The position numbers were made by a program, and so were the translations under genes. A DNA stretch of 64,000 bases from Brevipalpus yothersi (Eukaryota; Arthropoda; Arachnida; Trombidiformes; Tenuipalpidae): contig QZCP01000279.1 in assembly GCA_003956705.1 (NCBI GenBank), positions 186,001-250,000 of the forward strand, in the 5' to 3' direction. Of the stretch, positions 44,771 through 57,491 are shown piece by piece. Numbering within the stretch: position 1 is the stretch's first letter; the number at the start of each line of letters is the position of its first letter. Below the pieces are notes generated by a model. That model was not told where the DNA came from and ran no database searches. It worked only from the letters and a program-made list of their open reading frames with translations.

Positions 44771-47700
44771 ACACTCTTCTTACTTTCTCTTTTCCATTCC
44801 TTTGGCATGTTTTCTTCATCTATGCCTCTCGCTCAAAAAATAAGTAGGACATTGCTCACCACAAGCACCTACTGGTAGGTGTCCGATGGGAAATTTAGTG
44901 GCTGGAAATATGAATCCTCAGATGATTATGACATTAGAAATTATGAGAGTGAGTTGAAATGCTCGTCATCTGAGCAACATTTTTTTCTCCTACACCATCC
45001 CTGAGCTCTATACTTCTTGTGGTTACTCGATTTTGGTTCAGATATTCATTACGCTGCACAAAAATGATCATTTTTGCTCTCATCTTTCTACGATACTGTG
45101 TATTTTGTACTCCATGACTCAATATATTCCATAGCCACTTGAAACTAGGTGTATGAACTCTAGAGAAGCAGCGTGGGAAGACTTCAAAAAGAGGATCCAA
45201 TTCGATTCAAAGGATCTCAGCATCCCACGCATCATCTCTCTCTCTCTCCTCACTCCATCTCTAAGAGTCAGGTAATCGAACAGAAATACTAGGAAATGTT
45301 GTTACAACTCTTACGCTCGTCTTACCTTAATTGATGATTTATTTGCTCACGCATTCCAGTTATTATTTGTTGAGGCATCTGGAATGATAATCTATGATAT
45401 AGCGTTCTTTCTTGGATAAATTCACATATTTCTATCTGGTGTAGCTGTGTATGAAGATATAGATACCCAAAAAGAGCCGGATAACAAAAGCTGAATAAGC
45501 TCTAGAACAAGAAATATTCTCGATTTATTCTTGCTTTTATTTTCTATTAGAAACCAAAGAAGATTGTAAGGATTTTTACCCAATTCTGCGCATTATTTTC
45601 GTTATTGTAAGATAAGCTGATAGAATAAAGAAACATTCCACAATTGAGCTTCAATTGGGAATGAAGAATCCTCCCAACTACTATTCACTACGATTATAGT
45701 TCAATCGAGTGTTGATCTTCTAATCTTTTACATCGATTATCTGTCAGTGTTCCTTCTCTGAGTAGATATTTCTCCAATTGCAAGCCATTTTTAGGCTAAG
45801 ACAAATTGACCGGTCAATCTCTCACGATTCTTTATCATCTTTCTCCATTATATTAAAGAAGAGGAAGATAAAATGAAATATATTCTCTAGGGTTCTCAGA
45901 GCCACGAACAAGATAACAATCATGAGTTTCGATTGAAGGTTATGAAGTTTTGGCTAGTTGAAAAGAGTAGAACCATTCTACTGTTTTTCTAGCAAAAAAA
46001 TTGATTGTCATCCAGGTGTAAGGCTTTACCATTCCAAGCTTATACAGATATATTTTTAAGAGAAAGATGAAGGGAAAGAAGACTGATGGAAAACTGTTGT
46101 TGACCCATTTACTGGTTAATCATATAGTTAAAAGCTTATCAAGTTGATTTCCAAACTTGCTTCCGTAACTTCTTAAATCGCTTCCAATTTTCTTTAGACC
46201 GAAGAATATCCTCTAAATTGAACCTACACAGCTTGGTCAGCGGTAGAGCGAGAAAAGATTCTGGCTGAGAAAGCTGTGGGCAAGCATTCTTTGCCTAGAA
46301 TGAAAGAATAACGAGTATTGTAGCTTTTTCCCTTCCTCTTCTCACACTGGCAAGATTATTGCAATCATCTTTCACTTTATTTGCAAGCATAAAGGCATCT
46401 GAAGTTATTCCCTGTTACCGCATGCTGTGTGATCGAATTGACCACGAGACTATTGCTTGAGGAATAAAGGCTGGATGAGATGATGAGAAGGAAGGGAATA
46501 TAGTCAGCAGATTACCTTAGTAACTTGCTCGGTATGTGATGGCAAGCCATAATCGAATCGAATCGAGTTCAATGAGCTTGCTAGGTAATCTCATTCGATT
46601 ATGGTCATTCCATGCAAGCTTTCCACCAACTATAAGATCTATGAGAAAGTATACTCTAGAGAAGAGGGAGAGAGAAAGTTAATATTGATGATGAGGTTTT
46701 GTGACTACTGAATTAACTCGTAAACAAATGCCTCCCCACTAATGATCAGACATGTATATATATATCCAAACAGTGATTTTCGGGGTTTGTTCGTAGATTA
46801 TATCTTCAGATCCAAAATAAGCTTCACTCAGATAAACTTATTCTTTTTATTACTATCGTCAGTCGAGACCTTCCAGTGGAGATATTTTCGTAGTCTCCAT
46901 CTATTTTATTGATGATCAGGAAACTCTTCAATTCTTCTTTCCCAGTCTGATTGTGAAATACACTGTCTGATCTCATGAGAGTGATTGCGATGCGTTCATC
47001 GAATCTTCCTTGAGAGCATACACAATGTACGAATTTAGCCCAATTAAATTACCGCTAACATCACAATCGCTTTTCCAATTATCAGGTCCTTTTATGCCTT
47101 GTGAAGATCTATTCGATTGGTGGACACTTCGATGTGGAGCATGGATAGTTTTTTTGATGGCTCTACTTGGAAATGGAGTGGTTATAATTGTTCTACTTTT
47201 TGGCCGCAGTAAACTTGATGTACCCAAATTTTTGGTCTGTAATTTAGCCATGGCCGATTTTCTGATGGGCATATATCTTGGTACACTAGCCATTGTTGAC
47301 GCAATCACATTAGGAGAATTCAAAGTGCACGCAATCTCATGGCAGCGATCATTCACATGCCAGATAACGGGATTTTTTGGAGTTCTTAGCACAGAACTCT
47401 CAGTTTACACATTAGCAGTGATCACATCAGAACGAAATTATGCCATTACACATGCGATGCATATGAACAAAAGGTTATCATTGAAACATGCTTCCTATAT
47501 CATGACTTTGGGCTGGATTTTCGCAATATTGATGGCAATTCTTCCACTACTAGGCATCTCAGATTACCGAAAATTTGCAATTTGTTTGCCTTTCGAAATA
47601 TCTGACTCTTGGTCCATGGCCTATGTGATCTCACTGATTGCCATCAATGGAGCAGCTTTTTTCGTTCTTATGGGCTGCTATCTGCGTATGTATTGTGCCA

Positions 47701-48767
47701 TTCGTGGATCACAAGCATGGAATTCCAATGATTCCAGGATTGCCAAAAGAATGGCTCTCCTGGTTTTCACTGATTTTCTGTGCTGGGCACCGATTGCTTT
47801 TTTCACATTGACCGCTGTCTTCGGCTATGAGCTTATCAATCTTAATGAGGCGAAAGTGTTCACAGTATTTGTTCTTCCTCTGAATGCTTGTGCAAATCCT
47901 TTTTTATATGCAATTTTTACCAAACAATTCAAAAAAGAATGTGTCCTTCTTTGCAAACGTATCGAAGAATCTCGAGTGACCCGAGGTATTGGTCGTGGTC
48001 ACAATAGTTCAAATTTTTCCAATCGTCTTACACCAATGAACACCAATTCGGCAACTGATAAACGAAATTCTGGTGAGCTTACAAGTCCAGCAATGTGTAA
48101 ATGTGAAGCTCAATCAGATTATATGCTGAATCTTGATAATCCTTTCGATCTTGTAAGTAAATCAAATCATACCTCAAGTCATCCTACTCGTCATCATAAT
48201 TCATCGTCCAATCATCACTCTTCTTCTCATCATCATAATTCCTCTGAACACAACTGTGAAAATGATCGTCCAGTATCTAGTCAATCCAAAAGTTCGGTTA
48301 TCAAACAAATGACAGCCAAATGGTTATCTAATCATAAACAAGATTCATTTCGTATGGATTCAACTGATTCGACCAGCTATCCAAGCAGCAATCAGCCAGG
48401 CTCTAGACGTCGTTTGGACAGTTCTTCGAGTGGCAACTTTTCACTTCGATCAAATTCTCGAAAAACCAGTGTTTCATCTGCCAAATTGTTGGAAATGAAA
48501 AGAGCTATTCCGGTGGCAGTTAGACGAAGCTCGTGGACAGGGTCCACAAGTACTGCCACATATCAAGCATCCACAACACGATCGAGTGTTAGTAGTGATT
48601 CATCGAGTGCCATGTTTCGATATGATATGAAAGTTGGTTCTCATGTGTTTCGAGAAGATGAGCCAACAACAATTAGACCACTTGTTCGTCGATCAATTAG
48701 TTTGCGAAGAAAAGGATTTTTATGTAAAGATTGCGCTGAAACAAGACGCAAGTTGCCCAGTGATTGA
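40622..48767 (+). CDS. LGR1: type A leucine-rich-repeat GPCR (glycoprotein hormone receptor, LGR1)
   Basis: Six exons (40622 or 40625 to 41010, 41136-41279, 41441-41506, 42212-42427, 43372-43883, 47086-48767) join to about 1001 residues. Signal peptide (VLLFLMFCCVQNYC), an acidic low-complexity stretch, about seven LRRs, a hinge starting YHCCQYL and ending ECLPQPSPFMPCEDLF, and seven helices encoded by one exon. The helices carry LVCNLAMADFLMGIYLG, SELSVYTL-like STELSVYTLAVITSERN, IAKRMALLVFTDFLC and NACANPFLYAIF. These match the FSH/TSH/LH receptor type and not LGR4-6 or rickets. Arthropod LGR1 is the receptor for the GPA2/GPB5 heterodimer and signals through cAMP. The LRR introns all split the Leu codon at the same phase, as in vertebrate receptors. 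The tail is long, with His/Ser-rich segments. Either of two adjacent Met codons could start it. Confidence 0.92.
41538..41664. repeat. (GA)n microsatellite with assembly gap
   Basis: A GA run in LGR1 intron 3, interrupted by twelve N at 41609-41620. The gap marks unresolved repeat length, so the true array may be longer. Confidence 0.97.
41689..41716. repeat. 28-bp perfect AT-rich palindrome
   Basis: An ATTTC arm, a run of TA and a GAAAT arm form a perfect palindrome 25 bases after the (GA)n array, in LGR1 intron 3. It can form a cruciform. Confidence 0.85.
41932..41954. repeat. (CA)n microsatellite
   Basis: About eleven CA dinucleotides in LGR1 intron 3. Confidence 0.9.
43075..43226. repeat. 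(AAAGAG)n hexamer microsatellite
   Basis: About 23 copies of AAAGAG followed by a short GA run, in LGR1 intron 4. It is the reverse complement of the array at 2310-2455, of similar length. Confidence 0.95.
44451..44528. repeat. (CT)n microsatellite
   Basis: About 38 CT dinucleotides in LGR1 intron 5. Confidence 0.95.
44738..44768. repeat. (CT)n microsatellite
   Basis: About 15 CT dinucleotides in LGR1 intron 5. Confidence 0.92.
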
Positions 48768-49547
48768 AACAATGAGAATAGGTCAATTTATAGCCAGAAA
48801 GAAAAATCAAGTAAAATATGTGATTCTAGCTGTTCTGGATGTTCTCGAAAGTGATAGTGTATCAAAAAAGTGGCTGTTAAAAGACTGATTGTTATTAGTA
48901 TTGAGATATCTTAAATTATGCATTCACATGTTTATAAAGTAAAATTTTGTTGTACCAAAAAAAATGAGTCTCGTTTTTTTGAGAAAAAATTTCGCGTTGC
49001 TGCGAGAAACTACTTATTTTATCTATAGTGAGATTTCTCATGTGAATTCTGTTTAAAAATATTGCGAAAACAACTGAGTCAGCATCAAAAGTTGCTTCAA
49101 TGTTCAGTGATGCAAATATAATGAGATCTCGTCTGGTGAAAAACAAAACGGTGGCGTTTTCTATGAATTTATTATGAGATAATTTTCTTACCCAATTTTT
49201 CAATGAGATAGATGAAATCCCACCAGAATTCTAAGGAATTCTGGAGAATTTTTCCTCTTCATACTCTGAGCCAAAACCATCAATCTTGATTCCTGGGAAA
49301 GTACAACTTTCCAGAGCTCCACTTGAAGAAGATCAGAAAGCAACTTGATCAATTCAGTTTGAGATCATCAATTGAGTTCACTTCTCATCAAATACGAACG
49401 TTAGAAGTCGTAAAAGTGATAATTCATCCAAATCAAATGATCAAAATTGGAATCCATCTTATTTATCATTAGCCACTGCTAATCTCTGATCACTTTCTTC
49501 TCTCCATCATCTGAAACAACCTTTGAAGCTATCCAGTCTTGAGTACG

Positions 49548-49598
<51 letters not shown>

Positions 49599-49855
49599 GC
49601 AAATCACAGTAATAATCAGTCAATAAATGTATTCACTTGAACCTTAGAACAGATAAGATACGCTATTCTGTAGTACATTAAGCTGCAAAAATAGTTAAAG
49701 ATTGCAAAGCAAAGTTTTTCCTGTTCCAAACTGACACTTGAGTCGGTTATCGTTGAGATAAAATAAATTTTCCGCTCTTATCAAGTTATTTTCAGTGGAA
49801 GACGAAGCAAACAAGATCAATTTCATTCTTCCACACATAAGTTAATTGAAAAACT
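48768..49855. other. 3' region of LGR1 and 5' region of cathepsin B
   Basis: Contains (CT)n at 49551-49594 and no supported gene. The first few hundred bases are probably the LGR1 3' untranslated region. Confidence 0.45.
49551..49594. repeat. (CT)n microsatellite
   Basis: About 22 CT dinucleotides about 260 bases upstream of the cathepsin B start. Confidence 0.95.
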
Positions 49856-51771
49856 ATGGGAAAAATGAAGCTGTTATTAATTGTTACATCGTTGTTGACC
49901 GTTGCAAGTGCATATAATAGTAATGTGAGAATACCTTCTGAAATTCATCCCCTTTCCGATCGTATGATCGAAACTATCAACTCTTTGAACACGACTTGGA
50001 AGGTAAGTCGGCGAGATTGGAAACAATTTCCACCACGTCATATCATCATGGACATCATTCTTCCCTATCTATCTAGGCTGGTAGAAATTTCCATGAAACA
50101 CAATTGGAATATGTCAAAGGACTTCTCGGCGTCCTTCCTGATCCAAAGAATGAACATCAATTGGAAAGATGGGACATAGAGGAAGCTCAAGATATACCGG
50201 AGGAATTTGATTCCCGTAAAAAATGGCCTGATTGTCCATCAATCAAATTCATTCGAGATCAGGCAAGCTGCGGATCATGTTGGGCATTCGGAGCAGTTGA
50301 AGCCATGTCCGATCGAATTTGTATCGCTTCCAATGGAGAGGACAAAATCGAGCTTTCCGCTGAAGATTTATTGACTTGCTGCAGTATTTTCTGTGGAAAT
50401 GGTTGCAATGGTGGTTTCCCAGGTATGGCATGGAGATATTGGCAATTCAAGGGAATTGTTACAGGTGGATTGTATCATGGTGAGGGTTGTCGTCCATACA
50501 CCATTCCTCCATGTGAACACCACATCATTGGGCCCCGACCAAATTGTTCTTCAGTAAGCACACCAAAGTGTGTCAAAGAGTGTCAACCAAATTATCCACT
50601 CAGTTACAAAAATGACAAAAGATACGGTAAAAAGGTCTACAGTGTTCATGGAGAACGTAAAATTCAGACTGAAATTATGACCAATGGACCTGTTGAAGGA
50701 ACTCTAGAAGTTTTCGCTGATTTTGTGAACTACAAATCAGGTAAGATAAATGAAAAAAAAGTTTTCGATTATCTAGCATTCAGTATTTTAGTCATAACTT
50801 TCGGTTAAATTTGCCAATCGGGTTATCAGTACACTTACCATGATGTTGATGGGAATTGTGGACATTTTGAAATGGAAAAAATGATTCTATCAGAGTTCAG
50901 TTCAAACATTGAACAATCATTCAATAGAATAGAAGATAGGAAATGTTAGAATAGTTGAAAATTTTTTTTTCTTTTCTCCATTTGTCTCACCCTAATTGAC
51001 TTGTCTCCTAGTTCAATTCATCTTTCTATTCTCTTGTTAATTGATCAAATCATTTCACTTCCTCTATTTCTGTCTGCTCACTTGTCTGACTAGATTTTGG
51101 AAGCTCTGAGTTTCCCATTAGTCTAGGAATTGATTAACTTTCAAACCAATCATGACATTTTTTGCCCTAATAGAATGTTTCCATTCCCAATAATTTCATT
51201 GACTTCTATTCGAAATCCCATGAGGATGGAGAAAAAGAGAGAGAGAGAAAGAGGAAAAGCAGCCAGAATGAATTCAATGATTCATGATTACAGATAATCA
51301 GCTTTTCTCTGACTGCTAGAAGAAGAATGGAAAGGATTTACAGTATTAGAGATACTGAGTACCAATGAATAACCATATTTTCACATTTCTAGGTGTGTAC
51401 CAGAGGCATTCGGAACATTTCTTGGGAGGTAAGTTTTTGATCAGTAGTGGTGATTGTATCACATTGTATTGATAAACCTATCTCATGAATCCTTCAGGTC
51501 ATGCAATTCGAATTCTGGGATGGGGAACCGAAGGAGGAGTGCCCTATTGGCTTATAGCTAATTCATGGAACACTGATTGGGGTGATAATGGTAAGATAAA
51601 CTGAATGTAGAATCGCTTATGGGAATATACATTCTCTCGAGCAAAAACCTAGGCTCTGAATATCCGAAATTATCAAATAATCATTTTTATGCAGGTTATA
51701 TCAAAATGAAACGAGGAAGTAATGAGTGTGGAATTGAGACCAGTGCAAATGCTGGACTTCCAAAGGTCTGA
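49856..51771 (+). CDS. CTSB: cathepsin B cysteine protease
   Basis: Five exons (49856-50002, 50077-50740, 51393-51428, 51498-51590, 51695-51771) join to 338 residues, the usual length for preprocathepsin B. A signal peptide (LLLIVTSLLTVASA) precedes a short propeptide, and the mature start lies near IPEEFDSRKKWPDC. The active-site Cys is in QASCGSCWAFGAVEA, His in GGHAIRILGWG and Asn in ANSWNTDWGDNG. The occluding loop with its paired histidines is intact (PPCEHHIIGPRPNC), so both endopeptidase and dipeptidyl-carboxypeptidase activity are expected. It is a lysosomal or, in mites, often a gut enzyme. An AATAAA lies near 51820. The gene stands directly before the esterase-like array on the same strand. 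Confidence 0.96.
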
Positions 51772-51863
51772 AGAATTTGAGAAAAATTTCAGCATACAAC
51801 ATACCACTAATGATTGACAAATAAAATAATTCACTTGAGCGAATTTTTTGGTGATAATGATTC

Positions 51864-51897
51864 TTCATGAGAACAAATAATTATTTGTTCTCATGAA
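51864..51897. repeat. 34-bp perfect palindrome
   Basis: TTCATGAGAACAAATAA is followed with no spacer by its exact reverse complement. It lies 93 bases after the cathepsin B stop and about 160 before the first esterase-like start. It could act as an intrinsic hairpin in the transcript or as a dyad for a dimeric factor. Confidence 0.9.
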
Positions 51898-52057
51898 ATT
51901 AACAGACAACCAGCTGCATGTTTTGACTTGAATTTGATGAAGAAAAAGAACTTAACTTAGTTATTTTGAAAATCCATATGTGTTGGAAGCGTGTACTGGA
52001 GCTAGACTGGGTATAAAATGGATGAACAATCATCGTGAATTTATATCAGAAGAAAAA

Positions 52058-54042
52058 ATGGAAAATCAGTTACTGAATATTTGTTGGATTTCCTTAGTAG
52101 CCTTTCTTATCGTGTTGAACTCCTGTTCATGTGAGCCTTTAGTTAAAACTCCGATAATTAAAACGAATACAGGAAAAGTTTTTGGTATTATAAAACGATA
52201 TAGCATCGGTGAGGTAGCAATTTTCGATGGTATTCCTTACGCAAAACCACCAGTAGGTGACTTAAGATTTGCCAAAACTCAACCACCAGAAAAGTGGAAT
52301 GACCCTCTCGATGCCAGTGAAGAGGCTCCATACTGTTATGAACCAATAACCTCTGCAAGATACGTTCGGCGAAAATATTCGGAAGATTGTTTAACATTGA
52401 CGATCATTGCCCCTTTAAAGGCTCTCCAAGAGCCTGGATCAAGACCGATCATCGTTGATCTGGGACGTGATTTCACCTTGGATACTAATCATGGCAAGCC
52501 AACCGATTATTATGTTTTGCCTTTGAGACAAGATTTGATCCTTGTTAGAATTCGCTCACGTCGAAACATTTTCGGCTTTGCTTATACCATGGCTGATGAT
52601 GGTCTGGATGGAAACTATGGCCTCTATGATCAGAAAATGGGTCTACAGTGGATCAAAGATAATATTAAAAACTTCGGAGGTGATCCGAACAAGGTTACAA
52701 TTTTCGGAAGTAGTGGATCGGCCCAGCTAGCAACAGCCCACATTCTGTCTCCTTATGCCAGAGGCTTATTCGAAAATGTGATCATCCAATCTGGAACATT
52801 CCAAACATTGAATTCCAACAAGCTAGAGAGAGTAGATGAGTCAACTAGTATTGTCATCGAACGTGTTGGGTGTAAAAAAGCAAAAGATGTTCTGGACTGT
52901 TTGCGTCAAAAAGATCCAGAAGATCTCATTAAAGCCCTTCCTCAAAGATGGGAGGCTTTCGGACCAGTCCCTGATTCAGATTATATCCCATTAACAACAG
53001 AGGAAATTTCAGCTCATGCTGAGGGTGAAGAGCCAACAGATATGCCCAACATCAATGTATTATTAGGATATTCTCAGGGTGAAGCATCATTCCAACTATC
53101 TGTATTTGAAAAAAAAATTTTCGCCGATGCCGAATTGACTACAAAGGATGCCTTGGATGTAATTGAAAGGCTCTTCAATAGTGGAGCTGTTGATAAAATT
53201 GCTGAGATTTATCTTGGTGATACTAATCAGCCATTATCTATCCGAAAAATCCAGCAAGGATTGACCAAATTGGTGAATGATATTATCATTACGTGTCCTA
53301 TGGTACTCACTGCTGTTGGAACTAGTACAGGTAAGCTGAACAATGTTTTCTTTTTGCTCGAATTCATCAGATCTTAACATCTTTTTTAGGTCAGAAAAAG
53401 GGTGAAACATACTTCTACGTTTTTAATCACAACCCAACAACACACACCAATCAATTGTGTGATTCTCAACCTGAGTTGGGTATCTGTCCAGGAGATAGTG
53501 CCATTTTTGAGTACGGAGTGCCATACACAGATGGGTTCTATGGAAGATTTAGTGATGAAGATAGGAAAATGACCGATAAAACACAGAACATTCTTGGAAC
53601 ATTCGCACGGACTGGGTAAGTTGAATTTCATCTTCTGTATGTATACAGCCTGCTCTTCTAGTCTGACGTGGCTAGATGTTCATGATGTCCAACAAGGCAT
53701 TTGAAAGCTATCAACAAACTATTACCACATCTGATGGATGTTTCTTATTCATATTCTTCCTCTAGCAAACCACCGATGAGCAATGAGGAATGGCCGTCAT
53801 ATAATTCCAAGCCGGACAAATATCCAGCACTCGTCCTGACAAGCAAAAAAGATATTCTCGATTATTCGATTGGAAAATATTGTGTCGAAAATGCTCAGTT
53901 CCTCGGGGATAGTCTGATTGATCCAAAATACTATATACTTGATAGATACACCATTCCTAAGCAAAGAGAAGTTGATTCCAAATTATTTAAAAAAATCGTT
54001 TTAAAAAAGCAACTTTACTATGGAGCTTTCCAAGGTTTCTAA
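52058..54042 (+). CDS. carboxylesterase-like secreted protein 1 (predicted catalytically dead)
   Basis: Three exons (52058-53330, 53390-53615, 53766-54042) join to 591 residues. The Met at 52058 gives a signal peptide (LLNICWISLVAFLIVLNSC); an in-frame ATG at 52022 would add an unlikely hydrophilic leader. The type B esterase fold is plain: GIPYAKPPVGDLRFA, SEDCLTLTI, GNYGLYDQKMGLQWIKDNI, FGGDPNKVTIFGSSGSAQ. The catalytic machinery is eroded. The oxyanion HGGGF is replaced by LGRDF (about residue 135), the elbow reads GSSGS and not GxSxG (Ser at about 219), and the region equivalent to GVxHGDE reads GICPGDS, with Pro at about 458 where the His belongs. The acidic residue in GYSQGEASF is kept (about 342). 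A binding or structural role is inferred. Confidence 0.88.
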
Positions 54043-55036
54043 TAATCTATGTACCTGAATTATTTTGATGAGTTTTGTTGAGAAAAATTTTTAAGAGTTT
54101 TGATGTCTTAGTATCAGTTTTACCTATTTCTGATTTTTAGCTAGTTTTTTACCCTCTTAAAATATATGTTCCTTAAATTAATTCAGATTAAGCCTTACTT
54201 CTTAACCCTTAAATTTCAATTTCACTTCTCCAATCAAGAATATGAATATGGGAAAAATAATCAGATACCAGCATTCATTAATTAATAGTTTCTTGGAGAG
54301 AAGTTTATGAAACATTTTGGTAGACTTTATCATCGCCAAAAAGTTACCCATATTCTCAGACAACAAAGTATTCAAATTATGTAGGAGTTGTGAGTGATAA
54401 AAATTGCCTATACAGTCTCTACAAATAAATCTTGATTTCATTTGAAAATTTTTCTAAGCAAAAAATCATCCTATTAGAAAAACTGTAAATCTGATCGAAA
54501 TTCATAAAAATTCGAAAGAAATAGTCCTGTAAATCGTCCGATTAGTGAATTTTTTGCATTAAATAAGGGAGCAATTTTCATACCCATCAGTTGAATTAAG
54601 AAAGGAATGGAAATTGAAAAATGATTATGGAAAAATTACCTTTCGACAACGTCTCCGAACATTTACCATTGAGATTCCAACTAGAGAAAAGAAACACAAC
54701 AGCGAAATTTGATGTACCAATTTATTTTCTGAGAGATAGATTGAATTCCATTCAAAATCAAACTTACATGCACTTAAAACGAATCATCAGTAAATTGAGA
54801 AATTTTCACTAATTTTCAAAGCTTTTATTCCACTTTAATTAGACCACCGCGAAGCAGCTGTTTTGGTTGCCTAATCAGGATTTTATCTTGTTAAAGAAAG
54901 TTTCATTTTGTCTGTTATTTAAATATATCCACAAGTAACACTTGCAATAGTGTTTCTTGTTCTTGTTGATTCGGAAAACTCAAATAAAACGGTACCACAC
55001 ATGCTACAGAGGCACATTCGATGCTAAGGTGATGAG
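54043..55036. other. intergenic region in the esterase-like array
   Basis: AT-rich spacer with no supported gene and no recognisable esterase remnant. Confidence 0.5.
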
Positions 55037-57020
55037 ATGGAGATCCGATCAGTCAGATTTGTGTCGTGTATATTCTTAATCCACTTTACTCTTTTCGATT
55101 TGTTCCTATGTGGATCAAAGGTGAAAACACCAGTAATCAAGACTCATTCAGGAGATGTAGTTGGAGTGATTGAAAGTTACCGTATTGGAGATGCAGCTTT
55201 TTTTCACGCGATACCTTACGCAAAACCTCCGATTGGAGATCTGAGATTCGCCGAAACTAAGCCAGCCGATAAATGGAACGATGTTTTGGATGCTGGTATA
55301 GATGCAGAGGATGTCTACTATTGCTATGCGCCTACAACATCAGCAAGATACGTTCGACGAAAGTATTCTGAGGACTGTTTGACGTTGACGATTGTTGCTC
55401 CACCGAAGGCCCTTAAAGAACCAGGATCAAGGCCTGTGATCGTTAATTTGGGGCGAGACTTTAGCACGGACACATATCATGGATTTTCAACTGAACAATA
55501 TCCTCTAGCTATCAGACAAGATTTGATCCTTGTTAGAATTCGCTCACGTCGAAACATTTTCGGTTTCGCTTATACCATGGCTGATGATGGTCTGAATGGA
55601 AACTATGGTCTCTACGATCAGAAAATGGGTCTACAGTGGATCAAAGATAATATCAAGAATTTCGGTGGTGACCCAAACAAGGTTACAATTTTCGGAAGTA
55701 GTGGATCAGCCCAGCTAGCAACAGCCCACATTCTGTCTCCTTATGCCAGAGGCTTATTCGAAAATGTGATCATCCAATCTGGAACATTCCAAACATTGAA
55801 TTCCAACAAGCTAGAGAGAGTAGATGAGTCAACTAGTATTGTCATCGAACGTGTTGGGTGTAAAAAAGCAAAAGATGTTCTGGACTGTTTGCGTCAAAAA
55901 GATCCAGAAGATCTCATCAAAGCCCTTCCTCAAAGATGGGAGGCTTTCGGACCAGTCCCTGACTCAGATTATATCCCATCAACAACAGAGGAAATTTCAG
56001 CTCATGCAGAGGGTGAAGAACCAACAGATATGCCCAACATTAATGTATTATTGGGATATTCTCAGGGTGAAGCATCATTCCAACTATCCGGAGTTGAACC
56101 AAAAATTTTTGCCGATGCCGAATTGACTACAAAGGATGCCCTGGATGTAATTGAAATGCTCTTTGATAGTGGAGCTGTTGATAAAATTGCCGAGATTTAT
56201 CTTGGTGATACTAATCAGCCATTGTCTATCCGAAAAATCCAGCAAGGATTGACCAAATTGGTGAACGATATCGTAATCACCTGTCCATTAGTTCTGACTG
56301 GAGTTGGAACTAGCACAGGTATGTGAAAAAATTGATTTCTCTTATGTCTAATAAAGTTCTCCATTCCAGGTCAAAAGAAAGGAGAAACATATTTTTTCGT
56401 TTTCAACCATATACCTAATGTGCACACTGAACAGTTGTGTAATCTCCAGCAAGAAGAAGGAATCTGTCCTGTGGATAATGCTCTTATCGAATATGGAATT
56501 CCATACTCAGATAAATTTTATCCTCGATTCAGCGATGAAGATCGTAAAATGGTCGATAAAATGCAAAATATCATAGGAACTTTCGCTAGAACTGGGTGAG
56601 TTGAGCCATTTCTATAATCACAAGGAGTAATTGTAACCTATTCAAATGTATAAGGTCTAACAGGGCCAACAAGACACTGTTGGACTACAAATGATTAAGA
56701 CAAATCATTCACAAGTTTGATTAATTTTCTCAATTCATTCAAGCAAACCACCGATGAGCAAAGAGGAATGGCCATCATATAATTCCAAGCCAAACAAATA
56801 TCCAGCACTCATCCTGACAAGCAAAAAAGATACTCTCGACTATTCGATTGGAAAATATTGTGTCGAGAATGCTCAGTTCCTCGGAGATAGTCTGATTGAT
56901 CCTAAATACTACCTACTTGATAGATATACGATTCCTAAGCAAAGAGAAGTTGATTCCAAATCCTATCTGAAGAAAGTTCTAAGAAATCAACTCTTTTATG
57001 CTGCTTTCCAACAATATTGA
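55037..57020 (+). CDS. carboxylesterase-like secreted protein 2 (predicted catalytically dead)
   Basis: Three exons (55037-56318, 56370-56595, 56744-57020) join to 594 residues, with introns in the same places and phases as copy 1. A signal peptide (FVSCIFLIHFTLFDLFLC) is followed by the same fold blocks. The oxyanion site reads LGRDF, the elbow GSSGS, and the His region GICPVDN, so His is again missing. From about residue 165 to the end of exon 1 the sequence is almost identical to copy 1 at DNA level, while the first 160 residues are clearly diverged; this points to recent gene conversion. Residues SGVEPKIFAD are shared with copy 3 where copy 1 has SVFEKKIFAD. A polyadenylation-like AATAAA occurs near 57076. 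Confidence 0.88.
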
Positions 57021-57491
57021 TATAGTTTGGATGATAGTTTAAGGAAGTGTCTTGAAGAACCGAGTTCTATTTCCAAATAAAACTACTGTATATTATGATA
57101 AAAATTTTTCTCTCTCTTGCTTGACTATCATTGTTCCAATTCATAGTCAATGATTTTTGAAGGATGGATAGCCGAAGTGAATTAATTCAAATCTCTATAA
57201 GTTGTCCTAATTCGATCCCACTTTTTGAGAGAACATAGGCTCAGAACTTCTTCAGGAAAATTTGATCTCGAAATAGATGATTTATTGCTATAAAGATGAG
57301 ATTCGAAATATACTGTGCATTCTCTTGGTAGAAAAATGCTATCAGAAACAAAGATCGAATGATCCACTATGAAGCCTTCATCTATCAATATGAAAAATAT
57401 GCCTTAATTTATTGTCGACGTAAAGTCAGATAAATATAATCAGAATTTACCTTGTGTAATCTGCTTCACAAGACTAGATTCGCTGGATTCA
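57021..57491. other. intergenic region in the esterase-like array
   Basis: No gene recognised, apart from the 3' end of copy 2. Confidence 0.45.

Larger units (their letters stand above)
43884..47085 (+). other. long intron 5 of LGR1
   Basis: A 3.2-kb intron between the hinge exon and the seven-helix exon, far longer than others in this window. It holds (CT)n arrays at 44451-44528 and 44738-44768 and no supported gene on either strand. The splice ends (CCAA|GTAAGT and TTATCAG|GTCC) keep frame and rebuild the CLPQPSPFMPCED junction. Confidence 0.75.

Noticed and set aside
44934..45200. Minus-strand ORF of 88 codons in LGR1 intron 5
   Set aside because: No domain or hydrophobic pattern and no splice partner.
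47010..47085. In-frame extension upstream of the LGR1 seven-helix exon as an independent GPCR start
   Set aside because: The acceptor at 47083-47085 joins exactly to the hinge exon and rebuilds the conserved CLPQPSPFMPCED junction, so the receptor is one gene.
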